A DNA stretch of 64,000 nucleotides from Volvox africanus (Eukaryota > Chlorophyta > Chlorophyceae > Chlamydomonadales > Volvocaceae), in the NCBI GenBank assembly GCA_030268105.1, contig BSDZ01000004.1, positions 2,591,001 through 2,655,000 of the forward strand. Reading direction: 5' to 3'. This document shows positions 22,722-34,525 of this stretch, piece after piece. The position numbers were made by a program, and so were the translations under genes. The notes below the pieces were generated by a model. It was not told the DNA's origin and did no database searches. It saw only the letters and a program-made list of their open reading frames with translations. Position 1 is the first letter of the stretch; each line of letters opens with the position of its first letter.

Positions 22722-25700
22722 TCAGCCCTGCAGCATGTCGTATTCTTGAACGTACAGTATGGCTTCCCGGAACGATTCAGTAATGTCCCTGTACGGCACC
22801 TGCAGGCCGAGCTCCACCTCACTGGAGGTGCTGTCGAAGAGGAGCGTGCCGTAAGACACAGTGCGTATGAGATCGGGCGGTGCCTGCCACATACCAGAGG
22901 AACAAGATTAAGGTCAGCTCTGTTCCACTCGTCCAGGCTTTCTTTCGCCCCGGCTATGCTCTCTATGGCACATGAGCGAGCTAAGTCGTACATCCACGAC
23001 TATTTGCTGAACTTAATTTATGGAGATATTTATTACTTATGAAAGAAGATTGCATTAGCTTTCATGCAAAATGCTTCTACGCAATAATAAAATGAAGCTG
23101 AAGTCCCTGAAACTGCATACATAAAAGCTGAAAAGACTAAAATGTTAAGCTCCGTCAAACTCGATATGTGGAGTGTCCGGAGGCGGAACGTTCAGGTCTG
23201 CAACTATTGGCTATCCGGTGCAGCATTGAGCTCCCAACTGAGGATGGGGGCTTAGTAGCTGCTAGCCGTTCATACCTGCGGCGGCATGCCCGTCAGTGCT
23301 CCCCAGCTAGCCGCGGCCGCCGCCCACATCGCTGCCACCCACACCGGCACCCTCCTCGAGGGCGCCGGTATGCCGCTGAGCCGAGAGATTACATCATAGA
23401 ATTCCCCAGTCGTAAGCCGCTGGTTGCCCACCTGCTCCGGTCACGTCAAAAAAACGCGTTCCCGCCGTTTATCACGAGGGGCCGTGAAGTGCGCAAGGGG
23501 ATTGGGGATGAGGGCTACGCCCCAGCGGATCTCCGCCCTTGCCACCATGATGGCCAAGCCTTCTTCGCGTCAGTGGGGCAGGCAGTTATTTTTAAAACTG
23601 CCTGCCCCACTCACACGAAGAAGGCTACCTGGGTTGAAAGGGCCCAGGCAGTTTTAATTATTTACCAAAGCAGTCATCCAAGCAGTAAGCAGAAGTTTGT
23701 GACACGCCCCGGCCTTGCGCGCCGTGAAAATGATTGGATCGTCCCAAGACTAAGCAAATCAATACCCTCCCGCCAAAGACCCTTATCAGTTTTACAGGAA
23801 TCAAATATCCAACACGATCCCTCTGCTGAAGGAAAGCTGCCTCGCACGCACCAGGTACCTCCGGCCGGGGCGGCCTCGAAGCAGCGCTGCGACGATAGCG
23901 GTGGCAGCGTCGCGTACCCCGATGTACGTGAAGACGGTGTCGTGACCCAGCGTAGCTGGGACCTGAATGTGCAGCCGCCAGTGCAGAAGGGTCTCAAGGG
24001 AGCAAACTATCGGTGCAAATGACCGCATACAGCCCCATATGGAAAGATCTACAAACAATTTTGATCTGGGTAGTCCGACCCGGGTTGCCAGATTCGATTC
24101 TTTCCATTTTCATTCCTTGCCATGACGGTAACTTTAAAAACTTGGACAGGATGCGTTTGGACAGGCTAAACGTTCTTTGGTTTTGCTCCAGGTCCGGAGT
24201 CCGGGGTGCATGTGATGTATCCGCTTCATGGACTAGGATATCAACCAAGGACAGGATGCCACAAAATTATATCGCGTGTGATGTGAATATATTGAACCAA
24301 GGGCTTGCGCGTCATGTATGGGTGAAGGTGATTCGCTGGGAAGGCGGGGAGAGTCTGAGACGCGGGAGCACGTGCGCCCGGCCGTTCATGCACGGGGTTC
24401 TCAAAATCTGGATTCACCTTGCCCCGCACCAGATCCGCGATGCGCATCACGTCTTCCTCACCACCGCAGACAAGCCGCCGGTCCGCGCCCACCACGCACG
24501 CGAGCGCCACCACACACCCAGGCAATCCCGCTTCCGCCGCCAGCTGGAGCACCACCTCGTCGCCCGCTGCCTTACTCCGTGCGTAGCGGCTGGCAGCGGG
24601 CCCAGGGGGCGTGTCGGGCTTTAGGGGCCGGACGGCGGACCCCCAATCGCCTTGGGGGCAGCCCATGGCGAGGATGGTGCTGACCTGTACAACCTGAGGA
24701 CGCATCATGCCGTACAAATTACGACATGATGTGGTGAGACGGGCGCGGGTGGACTCCGGTGACTGAGAAGGATGTTACCTGACGGAAGATTAAGGAACTG
24801 CGGGGCTTGAAAGTGCTCGTCCTCCCAGGTTATTTAACATCCGCCAGTTCCAACTGTAAAGATTGCCTAATAAAGCGTCGCCCTTTGCTATCTGCGCTTC
24901 TCTCGCTGTTCTCTCCCGCTCGCTCTGTTTGGCATGGATGGAAGACATCCATGATCCCTTCGGATCCCATATCACATCACATCGCGAGGCTGCCATGGAA
25001 CGCCTATACTGCGCCCACCCGCTTAACGCGTGCCTCCAACGCTAGCTTCATGAGCTCCGAAACCGCTGCTTCGTTCAGTGCAGTGTACAATTCCGGACTG
25101 CGGCTCCACCAGCGGTAGTGTGCGGCACAGTTGATGAGACCATCGCAGCCGCCGTCCATCGTCAGGTGGGGCGCCACGGTTGTACGGCAGGCGGAGCCGA
25201 GCATATCCCTGCGTGTGTGGTGCACGGGCTGAGGCTGGGTAATGCAAACGGACCCGGAAGCTGCGCAGAGGGGTGCTGTAAACATACGATTGGACCTCCA
25301 GAGGCTATAAGGCGCTGTCCATTGACCCAGCCACCCAGCCACTGTTCACTGTCCACCTAGCCACTGTTCACAGTTCACTGCCCACCCAGCCACCCAGGAA
25401 CCACGGTTACCCGCGGACTTGCGGGTCATGGACCCACAAATGTTCGTGGCGTCTAGCACCCACCCAATGCACAGCTTGACTCGGCTGCCGAACCTCTTCT
25501 CGAGGTCGAGCAGCTCAGGTGTTGGCTGGCGGGTTAGGCAGCGCACCTGTCCTGCAGCAGTTTTGAAAAACGTAATTAACGTAAACTGAGATTATCACGT
25601 GTAACGGAAATGCTGCGGCATACTTCCACAAGGAATGTCGGAGGGAGAGAGTCCTATACACGTGTAAGGGAGGTGCTTTCCTGTTGTCCGTGCCTCCCGT

Positions 25701-25996
25701 ACGTGGGTACGCGCCCCCGGCTTAATCCGGGGCATGGTTAAGTGAAAGCCTTTCAGGTGCTAGGCCTGCCATGTTATACGACCTCGGCTTTAACAAGGAA
25801 AGTGGGGTGGAATCCATGCTAACTGCTGCCGGAGAGTTATCATCTCTTGGGAAGGATTACAGGGTGCCCCTCTGGGACTCGCCTCCTGCGCCACATTGTC
25901 CTCCAGCAACGCCCGCACAACGTGTATGCCCACGAAGCCGCTGGCGCCGGTCACGAGCACGGCCCTAAAAGGCCTCTCAAGCCCCTGAGCATTCAT
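22722..25996 (-). CDS. Extended SDR NAD(P)-dependent oxidoreductase, DFR/farnesol dehydrogenase-like
   Basis: Seven exons on the minus strand: 25996 to 25895 (or 25883), 25546-25464, 25208-25019, 24693-24418, 23962-23852, 23431-23276 and 22883-22722. Phases agree; 359 residues (363 if exon 1 uses a GC donor at 25881-25882). The Rossmann motif TGASGFVG lies at residues 16-23, GLINCAAHYRWW follows at the end of beta-4, and catalytic Tyr/Lys are in SRYARSK (Tyr162, Lys166). The C-terminal half (FTYIGVRDAATAIVAALLRG, RYLVGNQRLTTGEFYDVISR, LLFDSTSSEVELGL) matches extended SDRs such as plant dihydroflavonol reductase and farnesol dehydrogenase. Members reduce or oxidise small alcohols or ketones with NAD(P)H; the substrate here cannot be told. 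The last exon is duplicated at 19058-19395. Confidence 0.85.
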
Positions 25997-26750
25997 GCAA
26001 GCTGCGTGCGAGCTACCGGCCAAGCTGGCCAACGTTGCTTGGAAATCCTTCGCGACGCGATGTCAAGCACTTTCCAATCATGCCAACATGGACTGCCAAA
26101 AGACTAAAAGGTTCGTTCTCTCGGCTTTCGCACGTGTGTTGCCTGGCCCAGATGATTTACGTGGCATACAATCCTTTACTTGAGTACGATTGCATTGAGC
26201 TACGAGGCGGAGTGAAACATGACTGCAATTATTATTCGGGAAATTAATGCAGTCTAGCGAAAGCGCTTCATAAAATCCGGCGTGCAAGAGGTACGCGGAT
26301 AGGGCGACACGGTGTAACATCTCAAAAGAGCGCTCTTTCCATTTCCTTTTGCTTGTTTCAAGGATTGGCACGATTTTTCTCCTCTTTCTATTGGTTTTGG
26401 TCTCGAGAGCTTTGCTGTCCGTGAGGCCTCCTGGCTTCGTACCGGGCCTTACGAACTAACAGAAGCTTGTAATCACCACCATCATCATCAAGCAACCATT
26501 GGATGCCTACAGGCATAATTATGTTCAATTTAGGTCTCATATTATTTCACGAAATTTGTTAAATCTTTGCTGTCCTGTGGAACTGCAGCTTTTTTTGCGG
26601 CTTGCAACGAAAGAACACATTGGTCAAGGCCTAGGAATATAATTGGGTTGTTGTTGTGATTGATATAATACCAGTCATCTAAATAGGCCTTTGGCAACCG
26701 ACGTTAAGCCAACTCGATGTGCGTCATTGCTGGAACTCGGGTCGTGTAGT
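25997..26750. other. Divergent 5' spacer
   Basis: Lies between the SDR start (minus) and the putative first exon at 26751 (plus). It contains a dispersed repeat at 26416-26490 and is otherwise AT-rich with nothing recognised. Confidence 0.4.
26416..26490. repeat. Dispersed repeat, relative of the 9876-10019 units
   Basis: Shares GCCTCCTGGC, CGGGCCTTACGA and an ATC-rich TTGTAATCA tail with the reverse complement of the 72-bp unit in helicase intron 7. Probably the 3' tail of the same retroelement family. Confidence 0.6.
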
Positions 26751-27666
26751 ATGGAGGATTATCGCTTAGAGCAGCAGAAAAACGCAGCAGCTCAGCTTCT
26801 CCTGCGCCCCCCACTACTTAGCCTTTACGCCTACAGGCAGTCGTTGCCTCCTGCAGTTGCTCGCTTTCGGCTGCAGCAGGTATGGATCGGGACATTTGAG
26901 GTCGCGAATGAGCCGATGACTGAAATGGCGTGACTAAAAATGCGTGGCCGTCATGATGATTACCCTACCCTATTCTTTAAGTGCCTGTCTATAAATATGT
27001 CCACCACATCACGCAGGTCATATCGCAAAACCCTACCGAAGCGGATCCCACCGTTACGTCAACTGCCGAACAGCTCCTTTCGGAACAGCCCACAGCGCAA
27101 CCCCCGGCCGCCAACGGGGCCCGTCCTGAGCCACAGCCAGCCCAGCAGCAACCAGCAGCCGAACCAGAGCAGGGCCCGCAGCCACCTTGGGTTATACCGG
27201 AGGCCATCGACGAAGACGCGAACGTCGGCCATTTTTACAGCTCAAGCTCGGACCTAGATTCGGACGTGCCGTCGGACCTAGACTCCGAGGAGTTTGATCG
27301 TTTGATCGATCTCACGGCTCAGCGAGCGCTGCGCCATTGGCGGCGTCAGTTCCACCGACGACAGCAGCAGCAGCAGCAACAGCAGCCGCCACCGCCGCCG
27401 AATCCACAGGTCCGACGAGGAGAGGAGAGGCGCCTGCTCAGGCTGGAGGACCTGTTGCGGGAGCAGGAGGAGGAACAGGAGCCGGTCAGGGTGCCCATAC
27501 AGGTGGGCTTCCAGGTGCGGAACATAGAGCAGCAGCAGCAGGTGCAGGGCCAGGGGCAGGTGGCGGCGGTGGCTGCGGCGGCGGTGGGGGTGGAGGTAAG
27601 GGGCGAACTGCGCCGACAGCTTGCGTGGGTGGCCGCGGACGACGAGGTGCTGCCTGAAGCGGAATA
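26751..27666 (+). CDS. Acidic, Gln-rich hypothetical protein or 5' exons of the ABC1 kinase gene
   Basis: Exon 26751-26879 starts with ATG (MEDYRLEQQK) and ends at CAG/GTATGG. An acceptor at 27015-27016 opens a second long exon in phase. That exon runs either to a stop at about 27664-27666 (a separate protein of about 260 residues) or to a GAG/GTAAGG donor at 27595. The product is rich in Gln, Pro and acidic residues, with SSSSDLDSDVPSDLDSEE and a run of eight Gln (near 27361). If the 27595 donor is used, an acceptor at 27791-27792 would join it in frame to the ABC1 kinase exon (phase 0), giving that kinase a long disordered N-terminus. I do not recognise a family. Both readings are possible. 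Confidence 0.45.
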
Positions 27667-27831
27667 AGGGAGTGCTTGAGGTCGACGGTCGGCCTTGGTC
27701 ACCTGCCAGCCGGTCTTTCTGTCCAGCGGCCAGGTGCACCTGCAGCAGAAGGAAGAAGAGAATCAGTATAAGCTCATTAGTAGGAGCTGCAGTACACCAC
27801 AGTTTTGACGGACCAGCGTGTGGCAAGAAGG

Positions 27832-30800
27832 ATGCGGGCTATCTTTGCGCGTGTGGTGCGCTATATGGCGCTCCTGCGTGGCCATTCCGAGTTCGCGCAC
27901 TCAGGATCGTACCCATTGTATCGTGGAGCATATGTGTACGGCTACCCGTACGCGCCGTACGGCGGCAGCTTGTCGAAACCATCAGTGTCACTGCCGCGTG
28001 GCGCCGCCGTAGTTGCAGCGGACGCTTCAGTGCTCGCGCGGCGAGTACATGCATTCGCTGCCGTTGTTGTACGGCGGCTATATTTTGCGATTATTGCGTC
28101 GGCATTTATGGCGGGCGCGACTTCAGTGGCTTCGGCTACCGATACGGCGACGTCACTAGCGGCGGCAGCACCACGTACACTCCGCGCTGTTGTGTGGGCC
28201 TTACGTGCAAGCCTGAGCTACAAGCGCTTCCAGGTTCGGACTTGGCGAGCCCTGGGGGCCATCTATCAGATTGCCATAAGCGCTGTTAGGGTAAACCCTG
28301 CATGCTGCGAAGGGGTTCGGGTTTGTTCGTTGGGAGTTAGCTCCAGGGGAGACTTCTCAATCGAGAGATAAGCCGCTGCGTGCACAGAGCCATTGCTCCA
28401 GTGGAGGACATGCAGGTGCCTGGCCCGACTTGGTGCCTACGTGCCAGGGCGTGCTTGAACGTACTGCCCCGGACCCCGAACAGTTCCTTTGCGTCGGACT
28501 CGGACTCACCGGATTTGACTCGACTGCGGCAGATTTACTAGTTTTGTTTGTTATGAAACATCGCGGCGCATTGAAGCTCGCGGTATGATAACATACTTTC
28601 ATATCTTCACCGGTACGATAGCATACTTCCCTTCGCGTTCTCTATGCTCTTTCCTTTCCTCGCTTGCTCGTCCACAGGCCTCCTGCTACGGCGCCGACAC
28701 AGAGCACGACGAGGCCTACCAGGCGGCCCTCAGCCAGCTGCACACCTACTGGGCAAAGCAGCTGCTGGCGGTGAGGAGGGAAGGGCGAGTGGGTGCAGGT
28801 TGGGGGCGTCCGGGGAAGTGAAAGGGAGGTAATAGGGTGCACATGGCATGGATGCACCCTCCTATCCACAAGTGGGTACAAATATCTGTACCGGCGGCGG
28901 GTGATAAAATGTGCTAATGTGCTGATATGCCTGCCCGGCGCCCGCACTCGACCTTGCGCTCACGCGACCCTGTACTGTTACGGTGTTTGGAATCGCCCAA
29001 TTCATTCCTGTCATCCCCCCCTTCTTTTTGCCCGAACTGCGGTTCAGGTATGTCGACGCAACGGCGGGGTGTACGTCAAGGCGGGGCAGTTCGCGGCAGC
29101 ATTCGGCGGGGTGCCCCGTGAGTACCGCACCGTGCTGTCTCAACTGGAGGACCGAGCAGTACCTAAACCGTATAAAATGGTACGGATAGGGCCGCCTACT
29201 CTGACCTAGTTTCTTCGATCACTAATCTCGTACCTCGTACGTTGCGTGCCCTTTGCCACCTGATCTCTGGGGACTGCTTGGCCTGGCTATCTCGTCATCC
29301 TACACCCGGCCGCCCGTGTGTGTGTGTGTGTGTGTTATTACGCTTCCGAGCCCCGATCTTGCCGCCTCGGGGACCCCTTCCCTGCCGGGAAAAGACTTGG
29401 CGGCGTACCCTGCGTTGCTGATTTCCCCCTTCGTGGCGGCTTCTGTGCTGCGTCGTAAAATTCACAAAATCAGTCAGGCACTCCTGACGGATTAAGCGCA
29501 CAGCCCTCTGATCGACCTCCCTGCAGACTACAGCGTGTCCCACCTCGCACCAAGCGACCTCCCACCGTGTCCCACCTCGCACTTCCGAACCATCGCCCCA
29601 CTTTGGACGTTACCTCCTTAACTCGGCACTATCCTCTGCTGGTCACCTCCCGCCCACCCGCAGGTTCGGCGTGCACTGGAGCGCGAGATGGGTGGAGCCG
29701 AGCGCGTGGATTCCATATTCTTGTCCTTCAACCGCCGAGCCACTGCGGCCGCCTCTCTGGCGCAAGTGCACAAAGCGAAGCTGGCGGACGGCAGGGAGGT
29801 TGCCGTCAAGGTGAGGGGGCAGCATCGAGGTGAAGAGGGTGGAGCGAGGCGCGGGGGCCACAAGCATAGGTTGCCGTGTTTAGAAGGGGGGGGGTTGGAG
29901 CCGCGGCGGTGACAGGAGGACTGGCACCGGTTGCTCCTTGGTGGTTTTCTCCCTGGCTTGCGTCCGTGTCGCAAATTCGGCGGAAGTGAGCACCGGAAGT
30001 TCATCTTATTAAACATTTCTTTTCATCTTTCAGGGACAGACGAATTTCTTTTATTCCGACTCTGTTTTATTGTGTTTGCTGTTTCGTTCTCCATCTCTAG
30101 GTGCAGTACCCCGGCCTGGCCAGCTCTGTATCTGCAGACCTGGCCACCATGCGGGCTTTGGCGGCGGCCGCTTCTGCGCTGTTTCCCGATATCCAGCTCA
30201 AGTGGTTGTATGAGGACCTGCGAACCAAGCTGAAGGTGGAGCTGGACTTTCGGTGAGGACAGAGGACGAGGGGGGGAAGCAGGGGCTGGAGCATTAGTGC
30301 GGGTCGGTACGGCATCGATCCCGTTCGGGGGAAAGTCAGGATGTCTTTAAGAAAGTACAGTTTGGGGAACTTCCCGGCGTCCTCCAGGGTACCCATCACT
30401 AAGCTAGCTTAATGATGGTGCCCTGGAATGAGGGGCCGTCGTGGTACGCAGGAAAACGGGGGGGAGGGAGAGAGAGGGAGTGATATCAAGTAACAAAACA
30501 TTTGCAGGTTTAGCAGAAAGAGGGCATAGCTCTATTGACTGGTTCTATGGCTTTAAACTCCATATGATTATAAATGATCAGAGCCAGATTATAGCAATCA
30601 AAATTACTGAAGGAAATAAAGATGCTCGTATAGCTTTTGAAGAGATGATTGCTAAGGCTAATATTAAAGGTAAATGCTATGCCGATAAAAGTAGGAATGC
30701 AGGTAGAGGGACCGTATGACGGGTAGACAGACCGCATAGTGACATATGGACGATATTTCTGAGTTTTGGCAGAGCTTAGCTTGCTCATGCCCCACTTGGC

Positions 30801-33800
30801 TCGTAGGAGCGAGATACACAACAGCCGGCGCTTCGAGAAGGTTCTTAAGGAGGCCGGCGAGTGGGGCCGGGTGGTGGTCCCGGTCCTCCATGAGGGGCTG
30901 TGCAGCAGCAAGGTGCTGGTCATGGAGTGGATCGACGGGTCAAAGATTACGGACGTGGAAGCGCTGCAGCGTCAGGTCAGCGTGGAGTGCGTTGCGCAAT
31001 GGGGCCATTTGAATTTGTGTTGCTGTGGCTGTGTGATTTTCGCTGTAGCTTTAGTCGTGCCGCTTCAGATGGGTTGTGGGGCCAGGACTGGCGTACACAG
31101 GTGTGGGGGGGGGCTGTGGGGGCACATTTGTTCTTCCCTCCTAGGATTTACGGGAAAAGATGCGTACGGTGAAATGGATTGGTGTACGTGGCCGATGGGA
31201 TCTGCAAGGACGGGTCGAAGGGGGATGTATGTTGTATCCTTGCGGGCTTCATCATCCATATCATCTCATCTTCTTCCATCTCAAACCTTTATGCCATCGC
31301 GCGCGCTAACTAAAATGCTCAACTTGCAAGGGGCTTTTGGCCCCGGGTTTTGTGTACGTTGACTGGCCGCTTGGCCGCCTCCATCCCCGCGTCCCCTGTT
31401 CGACAATTCGTCGTTCCGTGCTTTTTATGTTTTTGACATTTGACCGTTCGGTCGCCGCCGCGACGTTGCGTGACAGGGCATCAACCCCCGCCTGGTGGGG
31501 CGGCAGCTCGTCAAGCTGTTCGGAGAGCTTATGTTCATATACGGATATGTTCATGGTACGGCGCGGTCGGGCTCGATGTAAGAATATGGGCTCTGTGGTA
31601 ATGCTGCATCCTCCAGCGCCCGCCATGCGCCGCGTGGTCAGCTCCTCGGGGGCCGTACCTCCACTGGTTACGGGTTTTGGGAACATGCGGAACGCACGGG
31701 AGGTCGAGGAGGAGAACGTTTAATGGTGTTACCCAAACCCTCTCTTGCTTCGTTGCTTGTGAATCGCTGTGGCCAATGCAGTAGGCCGTAAGGCACCTCG
31801 GGACAAGGGGGTATCTACCGGATAGATACGCTGCTGTTTTTTACTTGCTTTCCTTCTGTTCAGTTTATTCACTTTGATCTCTTGGGCTGTGGGTCGTCGT
31901 CGTTTTTGACAAACCGAATGTCCGCTGCGATGGAATTGACCCCGCCTTTCCTTGCTTCTGCGCGTGCAGGTGATCCCCACCCAGGTAACCTCATGGTCCG
32001 ACCAAAAGGTAGGATAAGGGGAGGGTGCCATTTACGAAATAAAATCCATATCACGGATGGTTGATGTTGTACAACCCATCATATTGGGCTTCTAGCGTGT
32101 ATGTATGTGTATATATATGTATGTGTGTGTACATACACGTAAAAATATATGAATATAAATATTTATATTATGCATTATTATATAGTTCTTTATGGGGATG
32201 GCTGGGATGTTGTGGCGGCGGGATGCAAATGTCCGTACGCACAGACGTCGGCAGAGCTCCTGACAGGCCACCACCATCTCGCCTCCGAGTGCGAGCTGCC
32301 CCCGAAGACGTCGGACCAATGGATTCAGCCCGGACTGGGCAGACCGGCCACCGGTCACACCGCTCGCCTGCTCCAGCTCCTCCGGTCCCGTCTCAGCCCA
32401 TTCCCCTTCGTACCGCCGTTACCATCGCCCATCCTCCTCCGCCGCCTCGCCCCTGCCGCTCCAGGTCGTTCTTCCTGGTTGCGGTGGCTGCTGCGGGGCA
32501 CTCGCCGCAGCTTTGAGGTTGTGGTGCTGGACCATGGGACTTACCTGGAGGTGAGGAATGTCGACCTGGCTCGCAGCAGTGTCCTAGGGTATCTGGGGTA
32601 TCTGGGCTCAGGTACACTTTTACCTGCCTGCCTGCATGCATGCATAATGATCCGTTGCATTGGCCGTATGGCGCCTCTTGTCCCCGCTCTGGAAGGTGAA
32701 GTGAATTTGCACTGCCGACATGCTATGCACAGTATCCACGACAATCCGTTGGCACGTCTTGGTGAGCAGGATGGAATCGTGTGGTCTTGCGCGTATTTGT
32801 TCCGCCAAAAGCTTCTTTCATAACTATTTTTTTGTGTAAAATTATTTGTAACATTATTTTATCCTCTCATTTACCGGTGCTGGTTGGTGCTCCTCGTCTA
32901 GGAACGGATTGCCTCCTGCCCTGCCTAAAGTCCACCGCGGCCCCTCCGCACCGCTTGCTCCCCCAATCCCGCTTTTGCTCGCTCCTGGCTGTGGTCCCGC
33001 AGGTGGCTCCGGAGCTGCGGCGGCAGTTTTGCCAACTGTGGTGCGCAGCGGTGATGCGTGATGAGGTTACCCAGGTGGGTGGGTGAGCAGCATGCATGGT
33101 GCTGCGGTGCTGGTCCCTAACGGGTCTGTAGTGGATGGTGATGCTACCGCTGGGGGAAGAGGGCGGTGGTGCCACCGCTGTCACTTCCACGGGGTAGGGC
33201 CGTCACGAACAGCACGCGCATTATCTAGTAGCCGTGCTGTCGAAAGGCCGAGCGCCCTCTTCCCTCAGAAGGGGTCCTTCGCCTACTCCGTATTTCCATC
33301 CTAGGCTTAAGGTCACCGCTAGCCTTAACCCTAGCCTCTCTCTGTGCGCTACTAAGAGCGAAGCGAAGCGGAGTCGTAGGCTCCTGCGTGTGTCTCCGTT
33401 GTTTTCGTATCCCTATCTAATAGCCCTATCTAATCCATATCACCACCACCCCTGTACCCCTGTACCCCTGTTTCGCCCCCTCCCTCACCCTACCAGGCCG
33501 ATATCTCGACGGATATGGCAGGAGAGCGGGGCGGGCGCGTGCTGCCGCTGTTGCTCACGCAGCGCGCAAGCAACCGGGCGGAGGAGCGGGCCCTGAGGGA
33601 GCGCATTGGCGTGCGCACCCTGGGTGACATGACCTCGCTTCTATCCACAGTCAGCCGAAACCTCGTGGAGCTTCTGCGTGTGGTGACGGTGGTGCGGGCG
33701 GCCTCGGCGGCACTGGGGGTCACTATGGCAGAGAGGCTGCAGATCTACTCGGCCGTGGCGGCCCGGGGGTTGCCCCCCGTGGCTGCCTGGTGGAGACGGT

Positions 33801-34525
33801 GCGGTCGTGAAGCCAGAAGTGACGACGGAAGTGACTACTTGCACAGGTGCGACTATGCGTGCTTGTTATGTGCGCACAAAGAGGTTTTGGGTGCTCCTTG
33901 GGGCTCGGTAAGCAACTGAACCCCAAAGAAGGAAGGTCCACTGGTAGAATCCTTTGAAGCTGGATTTGTGGCGAGTCTTCCCCCGGCCATTTTGCACCGC
34001 GGCTGAAGGGCCAGGTATGGTCCCACCTGAATTGGGAAGCTGGGAAGCTGCTACCTCACTTCGCATGTCCTCATCTGCTGAATATGGACCAGTGATACCC
34101 GCCTCTGTCTTAACCCACTTGCCCTCGTATTAATCAATAACACTCTGTGACGCAGTTTCATGATTTCCGCCACATCCATGCTGTCCTTGTGGTGTTCGTC
34201 CGTCTTATTTCTTTCATGACTCCGTCGTCCTCCACCATCGCGGTTAGCCATGCTTATCTACAGCAGCGTCTACAGCGGTATCATGTCTCGTTTATTCGGT
34301 CGCCCCTCCCCCCCTTGCACCGCCGAACCTCTCTCTTTCCGCTGCTCTCGTTCCGCCACCGTTACGCCGCCGAACCTCTCTCGCAGGTCCTTCACCTCGT
34401 TGGCCTATCGCACCCAGCTGAAGTGCCGGCTAGTGGGTCTGGGCATTTGGTCGGCGGGCTCCTCCGTGCTGGGCCGCCTGCTGGGTACCATGGTGTCCCT
34501 GGTTGAGGAGGCGCTGTTCACTTAG
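27832..34525 (+). CDS. ABC1/ADCK1-type atypical protein kinase (ABC1K family)
   Basis: Twelve exons: 27832-28233, 28678-28770, 29048-29179, 29664-29810, 30101-30252, 30807-30975, 31477-31555, 31970-32008, 32465-32550, 33003-33074, 33497-33798, 34387-34525. Phases agree; 603 residues if the ATG at 27832 is the start. Hallmarks of the UbiB/ABC1 family in order: KxGQ motif in GGVYVKAGQFAAAFGG (about 176), the Ala-rich loop ATAAASLAQVHKA that replaces the glycine loop, the ATP-binding Lys in EVAVK (258), VELDFRSEIHNSRRF, VLVMEWIDGSKI, the catalytic loop GDPHPGNLMV (Asp393) and VVLDHGTY in place of DFG (Asp427), the DHG form seen in ADCK1 and plant relatives. The N-terminus (MRAIFARVVRYMALLRG) is basic and amphipathic, suggesting mitochondrial or plastid import. 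Relatives act in prenyl-lipid/quinone and membrane-lipid homeostasis. The intron at 30253-30806 carries a bacterial IS fragment. Confidence 0.88.
29321..29338. repeat. (GT)n microsatellite in ABC1K intron
   Basis: About nine GT dinucleotides between kinase exons 3 and 4. Confidence 0.85.
30490..30716 (+). mobile_element. IS982-family transposase fragment (bacterial type) in an ABC1K intron
   Basis: An open, clearly AT-rich stretch of about 75 codons in the plus-strand frame that includes 30495. It reads KTFAGLAERGHSSIDWFYGF, then KLHMIINDQSQIIAIKI, EGNKD and a final YADK, the central DDE-domain region of IS982-type transposases (GxSxxGWFYGFKLHLVIN...GNxDDR...ADKGY). N- and C-terminal parts and terminal repeats are missing. 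Codon choice is AT-ending, opposite to the flanking host exons that end at 30252 and resume at 30807. Likely a fossil insertion from a bacterium. Confidence 0.82.

Noticed and set aside
22529..23042. Plus-strand frames over the SDR last exon with leucine-rich N-termini
   Set aside because: The minus-strand frame carries the SDR C-terminal motif and splices in phase; the plus frames are antisense shadows.
27621..28289. 222-residue frame overlapping the kinase start
   Set aside because: Out of phase with the ABC1K exons and without family resemblance; a shadow of the 27832-28233 exon.
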